Positions 41,089 to 50,712 of a stretch of DNA of 63,301 nt are shown here, piece by piece. The translations under genes were made by a program, and so were the position numbers. The stretch lies in contig CAMCEN010000010.1 of NCBI GenBank assembly GCA_945873855.1, positions 1 through 63,301 on the forward strand. The letters run 5' to 3'. The stretch's first letter is position 1. Every line of letters begins with the position of its first letter. Origin of the DNA: an uncultured Campylobacter sp. (GTDB lineage: Bacteria; Campylobacterota; Campylobacteria; Campylobacterales; Campylobacteraceae). Under the pieces are notes generated by a model that was not told where the DNA came from, ran no database searches, and saw only the letters and a list, made by a program, of their open reading frames with translations.

Positions 41089-42807
41089 TTAGATCAGGTT
41101 TGGATTTACTTTGTAGTGGCTGATTTCATTGCCTTTCATATCCATTACATGTACAGCACAAGCGATGCAAGGATCGTAGCTGTGGATTTTGCGGATGATT
41201 TCTAGTGGCTGTTTTAGATCAGCGATTTTTAGTCCTACTAGACAAGCCTCATAGCTACCCATTTTGCCAGCAGCATCTTTTGGAGATGCGTTCCATGTGC
41301 TTGGCACTACTGCTTGCCAGTTTTCTATCACTCCGTTTTTTATACGACACCAGTGACTTAGAGTTCCTCTTGGCACATGTCCTATGTAGCGACCTTTGTA
41401 TTCTTTGCTTTTATCTATTACATATGGTGCGCAGGTGCTATCATCTACTTTTAGATTTTCTACTAGGTTGTTAAAGGCTTTTAGACCGTTATCAGCTATT
41501 ACTTTTGCTTCTATCATGCGAGTTGCGGTTCTGCCTAGTGTGCTAAGAACTGCGCCTAGTGGCAAGCCAGTATCGCTTAGGAATTTCTCTACAACAGGCG
41601 CTACATATTGATTGCCTTTTGCGTAGTTTACTACGATATTTGCAAGTGGTCCTACTTGCATAGGCTCGCTGTCATAGCGTGGTGCTTTTATCCAGCTATA
41701 CTTGCCAGCATGGTCAAATACCTTGCTATCAGCCATTTGCCCTTTTGCGTTTAGCGTTTTTTCATCTTTAAGCCCTGTGAAGTTTGGCTCAGTCTCGCCG
41801 TCGTATGGATGTAGTGCTTTGTCATTTTTATACCATGAGTGAGTGGCTTCTTCTGTGATTTTGCTCTCATCTACTTCAAGCACATTTTTTATATCGCCGT
41901 TCATAATAATACCACTATCAAATAAATAGTCATTTTTGCCTACCATAAAGGTTCTGCTTGTAAACAGATTTGGCACGCCCACATCATTTAGTACGCTTGC
42001 TTCGTTTGCGTAGGCTTTACCTGCCATTACTAGATCTGGGTAGTAAGCACGGTTGATAAAATCAGCAACTTCTTCAAACTTAACCATATACTCGCCTAGT
42101 CTTGCTGGGCTTTTTAGATCCATTACGCAAGTTACGCCGCCAACAGTTAGGCTTTGTGGGTGAGGTTGCTTGCCGCCAAAGACAGCCATCATCTGTGCTG
42201 CTGTTCTTTGTACTTTTAGGCACTCTAAATAGTGGCTTAGAGCAATAAGGTTTTGCTCTGGTGTGAAATGATAAGTGCTGTGTCCCCAGTATGCGTTAGC
42301 AAAAGGTCCTAGTGCGCCCTTTTTCACAAAGGCTGCTACTTTGTCTTGGACTGCTTTTAGCTGGTCTGCACCGCAAGCGTATGGAGTAGAGCAGTATTTA
42401 AAGGCTTCATCGCTTGCTTTTTTAGGATCGGCTGAGAGGGCGCTAACGATATCAACAAAATCAAGTGCGTGGAGTTGATAAAAATGCACCGGATGGTCGT
42501 GTAAAAATAGTGCTGCATTCATCAGCGTTCTAGTTAGCTCAGCATTTAGTGGGATTTGAATTCCAAGAGCGTTTTCTACTGCTTCTATGCCAGCTCGGTA
42601 GTGAGAAAAGGTACAAACTCCACAAATGCGCTGCGTCATAAAGCCAGCATCGCGTGGGTCACGGCCTTTTACGATTTGCTCGATTCCACGCCATAGAGTT
42701 GAGCCGCTATAAGCCTCTTTTACTACATTATTTTCATCTACCATTACTTCTATGCGCAAGTGTCCTTCAATGCGTGTGATAGGATCTACTACTATTCTTT
42801 GTGCCAT
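41089..42807 (-). CDS. hydB: [NiFe]-hydrogenase large subunit HydB
   Basis: This 572-residue protein has the N-terminal cysteine pair in RICGVCTFSHYRAGIEAVE and the C-terminal pair in DPCIACAVHVMD, which together hold the Ni-Fe centre. The tail after the His (VMDMKGNEISHYKVNPNLI) is the peptide removed by HydD. It is the catalytic subunit for periplasmic H2 oxidation, which feeds respiration in Campylobacter. It lies 4 bases after hydA. Confidence 0.98.
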   Translation of the reverse strand: MAQRIVVDPITRIEGHLRIEVMVDENNVVKEAYSGSTLWRGIEQIVKGRDPRDAGFMTQRICGVCTFSHYRAGIEAVENALGIQIPLNAELTRTLMNAALFLHDHPVHFYQLHALDFVDIVSALSADPKKASDEAFKYCSTPYACGADQLKAVQDKVAAFVKKGALGPFANAYWGHSTYHFTPEQNLIALSHYLECLKVQRTAAQMMAVFGGKQPHPQSLTVGGVTCVMDLKSPARLGEYMVKFEEVADFINRAYYPDLVMAGKAYANEASVLNDVGVPNLFTSRTFMVGKNDYLFDSGIIMNGDIKNVLEVDESKITEEATHSWYKNDKALHPYDGETEPNFTGLKDEKTLNAKGQMADSKVFDHAGKYSWIKAPRYDSEPMQVGPLANIVVNYAKGNQYVAPVVEKFLSDTGLPLGAVLSTLGRTATRMIEAKVIADNGLKAFNNLVENLKVDDSTCAPYVIDKSKEYKGRYIGHVPRGTLSHWCRIKNGVIENWQAVVPSTWNASPKDAAGKMGSYEACLVGLKIADLKQPLEIIRKIHSYDPCIACAVHVMDMKGNEISHYKVNPNLI

Positions 42808-42810
42808 GTT

Positions 42811-43953
42811 TTATTCCTCCGCTTTTTTCGCACTTGCGATTACTGCGTGAGCAGCTATCGCTACACCAGTTAGAGCTAACACGCCTATGCCGATTTTATC
42901 AGCCACGGCGTCGCTGCCAAGTCCGCCAAATACGCTTTTATATAATCTATCGCCCAAAGGCTCTTCAAATGGTCCCATGTTATCCCAGAAGTTTGGCTCT
43001 GAGCAGCCGATACAGCCGTGACCTGCTTGGATAGGCCAGCTTGTGTGGCTATTGAAGCGTTCTTGCGAGCAGTTATTAAATGTATATGGGCCTTTACAGC
43101 CGACTTTGTATAGACAGTAGCCTTTTTTTGCGCCTTCATCGCCGAAGGCTTCTACGAACTCGCCAGCATCAAAATGTCCTCTACGCTCGCAAAGGTCGTG
43201 AATTCTATGTCCGTAAGCCCATTTTGGTCTATTGTAGCTATCAAGTGCTGGCAAAGTGCCAAATAGCAAGTAATGAAGCACATTTCCTACTATATTTTTT
43301 TCACTTGGTGGACAGCCAGGGACATTTATAACAGGTTTATTTGTTACTTTGTGAAGTGGCATTGCGCCAGTTGGGTTTGGAGCTGCTGCTTGGATACCGC
43401 CAAAGCTAGAACAGGTGCCAATAGCAAATATCGCAGCCGCATTTTGGGCTGCGTGCTTAGCATGTGCCTCGCCAGTTTTGCCCTCTGGACCTACGCTTAG
43501 ATAAAAGGCGTTTTGTCCGGCTGGAATTCCACCTTCTACCATTAGCACATATTGACCTTTGTATTTTTCTATCGCACCCTCTAAGTTCTCTTCTGCTTGC
43601 CAGCCACTAGCTGCCATCACAGTCTCGTGATACTCAAGGCTAATGTAGTCAAATATAAGACTATCAATAGTCGGCGCATCGCTGCGAAGTAGGCTCTCAG
43701 AACATCCTGTACACTCAGCCATGTGTAGCCAGATAACAGGCAGACGATCTGCCATCTCAGCAGCCTTTGCCACGCTTGGTGCTAGGCTAGCAGGTAGTGC
43801 TAGTAGGGCAGTCATAGAACCAGCCCATTTCATAAAATCACGGCGAGAAAAGCCATGAGATTTAAGAGCGTCCATTATAGAGCCGTCTTTCATCTTTGGC
43901 AAGGCTTGAAGCTGTGCTAGACGAAGATCAAGCGAGTTTTGAAGGTCTTTCAT
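42811..43953 (-). CDS. hydA: [NiFe]-hydrogenase small subunit HydA, Tat substrate
   Basis: This 380-residue protein has a Tat signal with SRRDFMKWAG near residue 36 and a hydrophobic stretch ending SVAKAAE. The mature part has the iron-sulfur ligands in ECTGCSESLL, GTCSSFGGI, VPGCPPSEKN, FNNCSQERF and GHGCIGCSEPNFWD. A C-terminal span (IGIGVLALTGVAIAAHAVIA) anchors it to the membrane. It is first in the hydABCD run; AAAGGGGTAAAG precedes the ATG. Confidence 0.98.
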   Translation of the reverse strand: MKDLQNSLDLRLAQLQALPKMKDGSIMDALKSHGFSRRDFMKWAGSMTALLALPASLAPSVAKAAEMADRLPVIWLHMAECTGCSESLLRSDAPTIDSLIFDYISLEYHETVMAASGWQAEENLEGAIEKYKGQYVLMVEGGIPAGQNAFYLSVGPEGKTGEAHAKHAAQNAAAIFAIGTCSSFGGIQAAAPNPTGAMPLHKVTNKPVINVPGCPPSEKNIVGNVLHYLLFGTLPALDSYNRPKWAYGHRIHDLCERRGHFDAGEFVEAFGDEGAKKGYCLYKVGCKGPYTFNNCSQERFNSHTSWPIQAGHGCIGCSEPNFWDNMGPFEEPLGDRLYKSVFGGLGSDAVADKIGIGVLALTGVAIAAHAVIASAKKAEE

Positions 43954-44061
43954 CTTTACCCCTTTACAAAAGATTTTTCATAATTATATTTAATTATTAT
44001 TTATAAAAAAATAAGTTTTTAAACTAATATTTTTTTTTAAGATTTTATTAATAAAATAGGG

Positions 44062-44219
44062 AATTCTAGAATTCCTAGACTAAAAATACCCCCGCACCCC
44101 GGGCCAGCGGATGCGAAGCAAAAAATCTAGAATTCCTAGCAAAAATCTAGAATTCCTAGAACTTATAAATAAAAAAGCCCTAAAGAATTCTAGAATTTCT
44201 AGCAAAATTCTAAAATTCC
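44062..44219 (-). repeat. 158-bp inverted repeat, left copy, flanking the chemoreceptor gene
   Basis: Read on the minus strand it matches 46474-46631 on the plus strand over its full length, with small differences. It contains palindromes, the AGGGCTTTTTTATTT segment, the TTGCTTCGCATCCGCTGG motif and GGGGTGCGGGGGTATTTTTAGTC. Confidence 0.85.
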
Positions 44220-44228
44220 TTAGGGCTT
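44172..44228 (-). terminator. Rho-independent terminator of the chemoreceptor gene, built from palindromes
   Basis: On the minus strand AAGCCCTAAGGAATT pairs with AATTCTTTAGGGCTT across a loop with further palindrome DNA, followed by TTTTTTATTT. It lies about 70 bases after the stop of the chemoreceptor gene. Confidence 0.7.
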
Positions 44229-44296
44229 GAGATTTGGGGAATTCTAGATTTAGAAAAGAATTCTAGAATTCCCTAGAAAAGCTTAGAAACTAACTC

Positions 44297-46285
44297 TTAG
44301 TATTTTTTCTTTTCGTTATCTTCTACGATGCTTTTTGCGATTTTGCTTACTTCGCTAGCGATAGTAGCTGAGTCGTGAGCGATAGTAGCATTTTCGTTCA
44401 TATGAATTTCTATATTAGCTACATTTTCATTAATTCTCTCAATGCCTTCGCTTTGGATGCGGATTTGCTCGCTCATGTCATTTACGCTTTGAACTAGTAT
44501 ACTAGTGTTGCTCTCGATATCAGCTAGTGATTTTTGAGTTTTTTCAGCTAGATTTCTTACTTCATCAGCAACAACAGCAAAGCCTCTACCATGCTCACCA
44601 GCTCTTGCAGCCTCAATAGCAGCATTTAGAGCTAGCAGGTTGATTTGATCAGCGATATCGCGGATGATAGCAGTTACATTTTTGATATCCTCAGACTGAG
44701 TGGCAACTTCGCTAGTTTTTTGAACTACATTTGACATAGATGCTGTGATATTTGCTAGCAGATCAGCACTAGATTTTAGATTTTTGTTTTGCTCATCTGA
44801 GCTGTTTCTTAGAGCATTTACTCTTGATGTTAGCTCCTGACTTTGTGCGCTAAGTGCCCCAGCAAAGCCAGCAGAGGTGCGTAGCATTTTGATAATCTCA
44901 TCGCCAAGAGCATTTGTAGTAAGCTCAACATCACCTTTTGCGCCTTCAATTTTATTTCTAAAATCAAGTGCTTTATACTCATCAAAGGTTTTTAGTATGA
45001 TATTCATATCATTACCAACTCTAGCTTGAAGAGTATCAAGCATTTTATTTAGCACATTTTTAAGCTTAATTAGCTCTGGGTTATTTGGATTAAGAGTAAT
45101 GCGAGCTGTTAGATCACCTTGCTCTATGCTTTGAGCTACTGCAACTGAGTTTTCCACAGCATCGGTATCTTGTTTTAAGCCAGCTTCTGTGTTTTTTATA
45201 TTTTTATTTATCATAGAAGCAATTCTGCCAAACTCATCGCCTGTGTTGATATTTAGTAGTTTTGGAGCAGATGAAAGCTCGTGATTTACATATTTAAAAC
45301 TATCTGCTACACTTTTTTCGATTAAAGCGATAGGTGCTAGGAAATGGCGCAATACAAAATATAGTGAAATCGCACCGATGATTAAAAGCACTATAACAGC
45401 AATAATCTGAGCTAATAAGTTTTCATTTAAAGCACCGTTATAGTCTTTGTCTTCTGCTGCTGCGACGACAGTCCAGCCAAAATCAAATCTTTGATAAATT
45501 GCTGTTACTTCCTCATTGTGAAAGTTTATATACTTAAATGTGCCAGTAGTATTGTTTGAGCTTTTAAGAGCGGCATCTAGCTTTTCTTTTAGATTACCGT
45601 TTGTTTGAGTGCGAATAACACCATTATCTTTATGTGAGAAAATTCTACCTGAACTATCTAGTAAAAAAATATTTTGACTAGGAATTGTTTTGCTAACAAA
45701 TTTATCGAATCTTCTTTGAAAATCATCAACAAAAATATCAACTGCTACAACGCCAACAATAGCTTCATTTTTCTTCATCGGCAAAGCTGCTTTAGCTACC
45801 ATGCGACCTGCAAAAGGACCATCTTGTAGCTGATGAACTTCGCTGATGTATAGTTTGTCAGATTTTTTTGCTGCTTGATACCACATTTCATTTCTTAGAT
45901 CTGTGCTTTCATCCCAAGCAGTGTTAGCAGGGCGGAAGTCTTTATTTAGCCAGCTTACAGCACTACTGCCAGACTCAAATGCTACATAAGCCTTAGGATA
46001 GCGGATTAGCTCCATTACATCATCTTCTATAATGCGAGTGTTTTGTAAGCCGTGAATAGCCAAAGAATCGCCAAGAGCTTTTAGGTGCTGCTCTGCTTCT
46101 ATGTTCATAGTGATATTTATGGTTGTGTGAGAAGCACTTAGTGCTAGGCGTTGAATATCACTAAAATAATCAACTGTTTCTGATTTTACTCTTGCATGCG
46201 AATAAGCGCTAAGTGCACCTACAAGCACAATAAAGAGCAAAACAACTACGCTAATTGTTTTAGCGTTTAAACCCATTTTGTTCAT
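44297..46285 (-). CDS. Methyl-accepting chemotaxis protein with Cache sensor
   Basis: This 662-residue protein has TM1 at about 10-28, a periplasmic double-Cache-type ligand domain (about 35-285, with [19 protein letters not shown] and [15 protein letters not shown]), and TM2 at about 289-311. HAMP-like linkers precede the signalling domain, whose hairpin tip is [39 protein letters not shown]. The ligand is unknown. No C-terminal CheR-tethering pentapeptide is seen. It is a single gene enclosed by 158-bp inverted repeats. Confidence 0.95.
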   Translation of the reverse strand: MNKMGLNAKTISVVVLLFIVLVGALSAYSHARVKSETVDYFSDIQRLALSASHTTINITMNIEAEQHLKALGDSLAIHGLQNTRIIEDDVMELIRYPKAYVAFESGSSAVSWLNKDFRPANTAWDESTDLRNEMWYQAAKKSDKLYISEVHQLQDGPFAGRMVAKAALPMKKNEAIVGVVAVDIFVDDFQRRFDKFVSKTIPSQNIFLLDSSGRIFSHKDNGVIRTQTNGNLKEKLDAALKSSNNTTGTFKYINFHNEEVTAIYQRFDFGWTVVAAAEDKDYNGALNENLLAQIIAVIVLLIIGAISLYFVLRHFLAPIALIEKSVADSFKYVNHELSSAPKLLNINTGDEFGRIASMINKNIKNTEAGLKQDTDAVENSVAVAQSIEQGDLTARITLNPNNPELIKLKNVLNKMLDTLQARVGNDMNIILKTFDEYKALDFRNKIEGAKGDVELTTNALGDEIIKMLRTSAGFAGALSAQSQELTSRVNALRNSSDEQNKNLKSSADLLANITASMSNVVQKTSEVATQSEDIKNVTAIIRDIADQINLLALNAAIEAARAGEHGRGFAVVADEVRNLAEKTQKSLADIESNTSILVQSVNDMSEQIRIQSEGIERINENVANIEIHMNENATIAHDSATIASEVSKIAKSIVEDNEKKKY

Positions 46286-46643
46286 GTTTTGTCCTTTTTT
46301 TGATGAAAATTAAGGTTTAATTCTAGCAAAATAATTTTAATATAAACTAAAATTTAATATTTTTCTCATTTTAATTTGAAATTTTATTTTAAATTTTTTA
46401 ATTTTATATATTTAAGTTTGAAAGTGGAAAAATCATGCTAAATTTATTGATTAAAAGGACTTTTATAAACAAAGGAATTCTGGAATTTTGCTAGAAATTC
46501 TAGAATTCCCTAGGGCTTTTTTATTTGTAAGTTCTAGGAATTCTAGAATTTTTGCTAGGAATTCTAGAATTTTTGCTTTGCATTCGCTGGTTGGGGTGCG
46601 GGGGTATTTTTAGTCTAGGAATTCTAGAATTTTGCTAGGAATT
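46286..46643. other. Gap of about 360 bases: chemoreceptor promoter region and right inverted repeat
   Basis: 46286-46470 is very AT-rich and must hold the chemoreceptor promoter. From 46474 the right inverted-repeat copy runs to 46631, ending next to the nth stop. No gene is visible. Confidence 0.7.
46474..46631 (+). repeat. 158-bp inverted repeat, right copy
   Basis: This plus-strand copy of the element at 44062-44219 has the same stem-loop followed by TTTTTTATTT reading away from the chemoreceptor gene, then palindromes and GGTTGGGGTGCGGGGGTATTTT. Confidence 0.85.
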
Positions 46644-47279
46644 CTAGATTTTATTTGTTTTTTCTTTACAAAACTCGCTTAAAAAGCAGCCCTCGCAATG
46701 AGGCTTAATCGCCTTACAAGTATAACGACCAAAGATTATCATTGCTTGATGAAGTCTATTTAAATCAGTTTTAAAAAGCTCGCTTAGCTCGACATCAGCT
46801 TGTTCTGGCACCTTAGCATTTTTTAGCAAATCAAGCCTTTTTGATATGCGAAAAACATGCGTATCAACAGCCATGAAGTTTGCCCCAAGTGCTTCTATTA
46901 GTACCACATGCGCAGTTTTTACGCCCACGCCTGCTAGAGCCTTTAGCTCGTTTTCATCTAGTGGCACCTCTCCTGCGTGCTTTTGGCACAGAGCTTGCGC
47001 CATTTTTATGAGATTTTGCGCTTTGTTGTTAAAAAACGAACACGAGTTTATAAGCAGTTTTAGGCTAGACAAGTTTGCTGCTGCTAGACTTTTTGCATCA
47101 GGATAACGCTCAAAAAGCGCTGGCGTGATGAGATTTACACGCTTGTCGGTACACTGGGCTGAGAGCATAACGCACACAAGTAGCTCAAAATTGTTTTTAA
47201 AAACAAGCTCAGTTTTTGCGCTTGGGTAATGCTCAAAAAGGCGTTCTTTGATAATTTTTACATTTTTTTTACTTTGCAT
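46644..47279 (-). CDS. nth: Endonuclease III
   Basis: This 211-residue base-excision enzyme has the helix-hairpin-helix LAGVGVKTAHVVLIEAL with the catalytic Lys, then AVDTHVFRISKRLDLL with the Asp. The C-terminal [4Fe-4S] cluster uses CKAIKPHCEGCFLSEFC. It removes oxidised pyrimidines and nicks abasic sites. It diverges from the PPIase gene, in the same order as in C. jejuni. Confidence 0.96.
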   Translation of the reverse strand: MQSKKNVKIIKERLFEHYPSAKTELVFKNNFELLVCVMLSAQCTDKRVNLITPALFERYPDAKSLAAANLSSLKLLINSCSFFNNKAQNLIKMAQALCQKHAGEVPLDENELKALAGVGVKTAHVVLIEALGANFMAVDTHVFRISKRLDLLKNAKVPEQADVELSELFKTDLNRLHQAMIIFGRYTCKAIKPHCEGCFLSEFCKEKTNKI

Positions 47280-47313
47280 GCCCGCAGTTTACCAAAAAAT
47301 TCTTTAATTGTGC

Positions 47314-47319
47314 TATAAT
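47314..47319 (+). promoter_or_regulatory. -10 box of the PPIase gene
   Basis: TATAAT preceded by TTGTGC, 31 bases before the ATG at 47350. Confidence 0.65.
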
Positions 47320-47349
47320 TTGCGCCCAAACTTACAAAAAGGAAAAAAA

Positions 47350-48141
47350 ATGAAAAAATCACTAATCGCAATGCTAGCACTTGCTGGCGCTCTAAATGCT
47401 GCTCCAGTAGCTGTAGTAAATGGCGAGAGCATCGATGATGCTATCTTTGGTCCAAACCCAGCCGAGCTAAAGCAAATGCCAGCTGATGCTAGAAAACGTC
47501 TAATAGATAGTGCGATCGATCGCAAACTAGTGTTAATGGAAGCAAAAAAAGAAAAAGTTGAAAACTCAAAAGAATATAAAACTCTAGCTCAACTAGCAGA
47601 AGAAAATGTTTTAATCCAGCTTTGGGAGAAAAAACAATTTGACGCTATTAAAGTAAGTGACGCTGAAGCACAAAACTTCTACAACCAAAACAAAAATCAG
47701 TTCGTTGTCCCTGCGCAAGTTCGCGCAAAACACATTTTGGTTCAAAGCAAAGCAGAAGCTGATGCTATAATAAAAGAACTAAGCGCACTAAAAGGCGAAG
47801 CACTAAGCGCAAAATTTTCTGAGATCGCAGCAGCAAAATCAATAGACAAAGGCTCAGCAGCAGCTGGTGGTGAGCTAGGCTGGTTTCCAAAAACTCAAAT
47901 GGTTCCAGCATTTGGCGATGCAGCATTTGCTCTTAAAAACGGCGAGATGACAAAAAAAGCAGTTCAATCACAATTTGGCTATCACATCATTTACAAACAA
48001 GACTCAAAAGCACAACAAACACTAACTTTTGACCGTGTTAAAGATAATATAATCGGCAACCTTAAAGCACAAAAACTTCAAGGCGACCTAGCTAAAAAAG
48101 TAGAAAATCTACGCAAAAACGCAAAAATCGAGTATAAATAA
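47350..48141 (+). CDS. peb4: Periplasmic peptidyl-prolyl cis-trans isomerase, PEB4 type
   Basis: This protein of about 263 residues has a signal peptide (MKKSLIAMLALAGALNAA) and a SurA-like chaperone region. The parvulin domain starts VRAKHILVQSKAEADAIIKEL near 130 and continues GGELGWFPKTQMVPAFGDAAF and SQFGYHIIYKQD. PEB4 of C. jejuni helps outer-membrane protein assembly and adhesion. The ATG at 47350 follows AAAAAGG; the frame open upstream overlaps the promoter. It is 11 bases before fba, the C. jejuni order. Confidence 0.92.
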   Translation: MKKSLIAMLALAGALNAAPVAVVNGESIDDAIFGPNPAELKQMPADARKRLIDSAIDRKLVLMEAKKEKVENSKEYKTLAQLAEENVLIQLWEKKQFDAIKVSDAEAQNFYNQNKNQFVVPAQVRAKHILVQSKAEADAIIKELSALKGEALSAKFSEIAAAKSIDKGSAAAGGELGWFPKTQMVPAFGDAAFALKNGEMTKKAVQSQFGYHIIYKQDSKAQQTLTFDRVKDNIIGNLKAQKLQGDLAKKVENLRKNAKIEYK

Positions 48142-48152
48142 AAAGGCGAAAA

Positions 48153-49235
48153 ATGGGAGCATTATCATTAGTCCCAGCCGGTGTGCTAACTGGCTGCCAA
48201 GCTTGCCAGCTCTATGAACATGCAAAAGAAGTAGGCTTTGCTATGCCTGCTGTAAATGTAGTAGGCACAAACAGCCTAAATGCCGTACTAGAAACTGCAA
48301 AAAAGGTAAACTCACCAGTCATCATACAGCTTAGCAATGGCGGAGCGGCATTTTATGCTGGCAAAGGCATAAATGGAGCTAGCCAAGTAGGCGTTGGCGA
48401 TACGCTAGGTGCGATAGCTGCGGCTCATCATACGCATCTTTTAGCTGAGCATTATGGCGTGCCAGTTATACTTCACACCGACCACGCTGCTAAAAAGCTT
48501 TTGCCGTGGATAGATGCTCTAATCATAGCAAACCGCAAGTATAGAGCCGCTAATGGCAAACCGCTTTTTAGCTCTCATATGCTTGATCTTAGCGAAGAGA
48601 GCCTAGAAGAAAATGTAGCAATCAGCAAAAAATACCTAAAAGAGCTAAGCGAGCTTGATATCGCTCTAGAAATCGAACTAGGCGTAACTGGTGGCGAAGA
48701 AGATGGTGTGGATAACACAAATGTAGATAACGCCAAGCTCTACACTCAGCCAGAGGATGTGGCATATGCTATAAAAGAGCTAAGTGAGGTTAGTTCTATG
48801 TTTAGTATAGCAGCTAGCTTTGGCAATGTTCATGGCGTCTATAAGCCAGGAAATGTAGTGCTTCGCCCTGAGATTTTGGATAATTCTCAAAAATATGTGG
48901 TAGAACACCTTGGTGCTAGCACTTTTAAGCCTGTAAGCTTTGTATTTCACGGCGGCAGCGGCAGCGATATAAAAGACATCAAAGATGCTGTTAGCTACGG
49001 CGTTGTCAAAATGAACATTGATACTGATACACAATGGGCGTTTTGGGACGGAGTGCGAGATTATGAGGCAAAAAACCACGGATATCTACAAGGTCAAATC
49101 GGCAACCCAGAAGGCGATGATAAACCAAATAAAAAATACTACGACCCACGCAAATGGCTAAGAGAGGGCGAGGCTAGTATAGTAAAAAGACTAGAACGAG
49201 CTTTTGAAGAGTTAAATTGTATAGGTAGAAACTAA
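48153..49235 (+). CDS. fba: Class II fructose-bisphosphate aldolase
   Basis: This 360-residue zinc enzyme has VPVILHTDHAAKKLLPWID near residue 105 (catalytic Asp and a zinc His), IALEIELGVTGGEEDGVDN, and VFHGGSGSDIKDIKDAVSYG with KMNIDTDTQWAFWDG. It acts mainly in gluconeogenesis, because Campylobacter generally lacks 6-phosphofructokinase. It follows the PPIase gene with AAAGGCG as RBS. Confidence 0.97.
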   Translation: MGALSLVPAGVLTGCQACQLYEHAKEVGFAMPAVNVVGTNSLNAVLETAKKVNSPVIIQLSNGGAAFYAGKGINGASQVGVGDTLGAIAAAHHTHLLAEHYGVPVILHTDHAAKKLLPWIDALIIANRKYRAANGKPLFSSHMLDLSEESLEENVAISKKYLKELSELDIALEIELGVTGGEEDGVDNTNVDNAKLYTQPEDVAYAIKELSEVSSMFSIAASFGNVHGVYKPGNVVLRPEILDNSQKYVVEHLGASTFKPVSFVFHGGSGSDIKDIKDAVSYGVVKMNIDTDTQWAFWDGVRDYEAKNHGYLQGQIGNPEGDDKPNKKYYDPRKWLREGEASIVKRLERAFEELNCIGRN

Positions 49236-49244
49236 AATATTTTA

Positions 49245-49336
49245 GTCTAAATTCTAGAATTCCTAGTTAGTCTAAAATCTAGAATTCCTAGTAGGAATTC
49301 TAGAATTTTTAGTAGGAATTCTAGAATTCCTTAAGA
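49245..49336. repeat. Palindrome cluster after fba
   Basis: Four GGAATTCTAGAATTCC-type copies are spaced by short AT spacers between fba and the next gene. Confidence 0.85.
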
Positions 49337-49407
49337 TAATCAAAAAATTCTCAAAGGACAAAAACTTTTGTTTTTTGAGAATTTTTTTAAAAAAAATAGG
49401 GCGCATT

Positions 49408-50712
49408 GTGAATAAAAATGAGATTGATTTAAATCTGCCTGAAGGAAGAGCTGGCAGTCGTATCATAGTTTACGGCAAGATTGTTTTCTTGCCTGTTTTG
49501 GTGCTTGGACTTTTTGCTTTTGGGCATTTTAGCGGATACTGGCCAAGCATTGATAAAACAGCCCTTGTGCTAATGGGCGTGATTTTACTTTTTGCTCTGT
49601 TTTTTGCTAGACATAATGCTAGATTTGGTTGCTATATTTTTGAACAACAGCAAATAGAGTTTAAAAAAGACTTAAAAGAATTCATCATAAAAACCCTGCT
49701 TACCATCGGCAAAGAGACCAAATCAAACGGCGATTTTGACGATTTTGTGCGAAACTATACTAGATTTGTGCGAAATGACAGCTTTGCAAATGTCGCCTCA
49801 GCTACATTTTCTATACTTGGCGTGCTTGGTGTTTTTGTGTGTATCGCACTAAGACTGCCAAATTTTGCCTTTAGCGATGCAAAGGAGTTTGAGTTTGAGA
49901 TAGCACAGCTTTTTATCTCTGTGGGCTCTGCTTTTTATGTGGCTATTTATGGACTTTTACTAGCATTGTGGTGGATATTTTTTGAGCGTTTTGGGCAAAG
50001 TAGATTTAGGGTTGTTATAAACCGCCAAAAGCTTGCTACAAGGAGCTTTTTTTGGAGCAGGGACGAGATAGAACACCGCCAACTTCAAGAATCCATTGAT
50101 AGCTTTGCTAAAATCAGCCAAATTTTTGGCTATGTAAGCAATCAAGAGTTTTTCAAAGAACTTGATAGAGTGATTGAAAATAAATTTGAAAACTTCACGA
50201 ATATAATGAAAAATGAAGAACAAGCCGTAAAACTAAGTGGCGAGCAGTTAAAGCAAACCATGGCAGGACTTAGCAAAGCCCAAAGAGAGCAAAAAGATAT
50301 GGCGCGCGTCCATAGCGAGATTATAAATGTGCTTTATAACTTTAATCAAACCTTAAAAGAAATGCAAGAAAGCTTTGCGCAAAACTACGCTAGACTTCAA
50401 ACTATCAGCGATGAGCGTATTGTACGCTTGGAGCGCGCTATAGGCTCGCTTTGTGAAAATGTGGATAGATTTGAGATGAAATTAGAGCATTTTAATGCCA
50501 ACTTGCTTGATAATCAAAGGGTGGTGCTTGATGGATTTAGATCAGCAATGTTTGATGGCATGCAAGCATTTCGCAAGACCTTTGATGATGAGGGCACTGA
50601 TGCACAAGAAAGCATTGATACTATAAAAGACTTGAGAGAGAGCATTGCCCAGCTGGACAAAGAAGCAAATGACGCCCTAGCAAATCTTCAAGAAAAAAGA
50701 GCCAAAGAGTGA
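49408..50712 (+). CDS. MotA-like inner-membrane protein with coiled-coil tail, hypothetical
   Basis: This protein of about 434 residues has four predicted spans: two near the start (IVFLPVLVLGLFAFGHF, ALVLMGVILLFALFFA) and two around 140-205 (FSILGVLGVFVCIAL, LFISVGSAFYVAIYGLLLALWW). The last two resemble the MotA/ExbB proton-channel layout. The C-terminal half is long and coiled-coil-like (QLKQTMAGLSKAQREQKDMA). The GTG at 49408 has an AGGG upstream and is preferred over a TTG in the repeat-rich region. Its stop overlaps the GTG of the next gene, which looks MotB-like. The pair may be a motor-like unit. Confidence 0.7.
   Translation: MNKNEIDLNLPEGRAGSRIIVYGKIVFLPVLVLGLFAFGHFSGYWPSIDKTALVLMGVILLFALFFARHNARFGCYIFEQQQIEFKKDLKEFIIKTLLTIGKETKSNGDFDDFVRNYTRFVRNDSFANVASATFSILGVLGVFVCIALRLPNFAFSDAKEFEFEIAQLFISVGSAFYVAIYGLLLALWWIFFERFGQSRFRVVINRQKLATRSFFWSRDEIEHRQLQESIDSFAKISQIFGYVSNQEFFKELDRVIENKFENFTNIMKNEEQAVKLSGEQLKQTMAGLSKAQREQKDMARVHSEIINVLYNFNQTLKEMQESFAQNYARLQTISDERIVRLERAIGSLCENVDRFEMKLEHFNANLLDNQRVVLDGFRSAMFDGMQAFRKTFDDEGTDAQESIDTIKDLRESIAQLDKEANDALANLQEKRAKE

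Larger units (their letters stand above)
43954..44296. other. Gap of about 340 bases: AT-rich hydA upstream region plus repeats
   Basis: 43960-44055 is AT-rich with no gene and probably holds the hydA promoter, though I see no convincing -10 box. From 44062 the left copy of the inverted repeat that flanks the chemoreceptor gene begins. It includes a CCCCCGCACCCCGGG G/C-rich segment and the GCGGATGCGAAGC motif also found in elements B and C. Confidence 0.7.

Noticed and set aside
46474..46540. Intrinsic terminator of nth
   Set aside because: The hairpin and T-run read on the plus strand, whereas nth is on the minus strand. It is the inverted copy of the chemoreceptor terminator.
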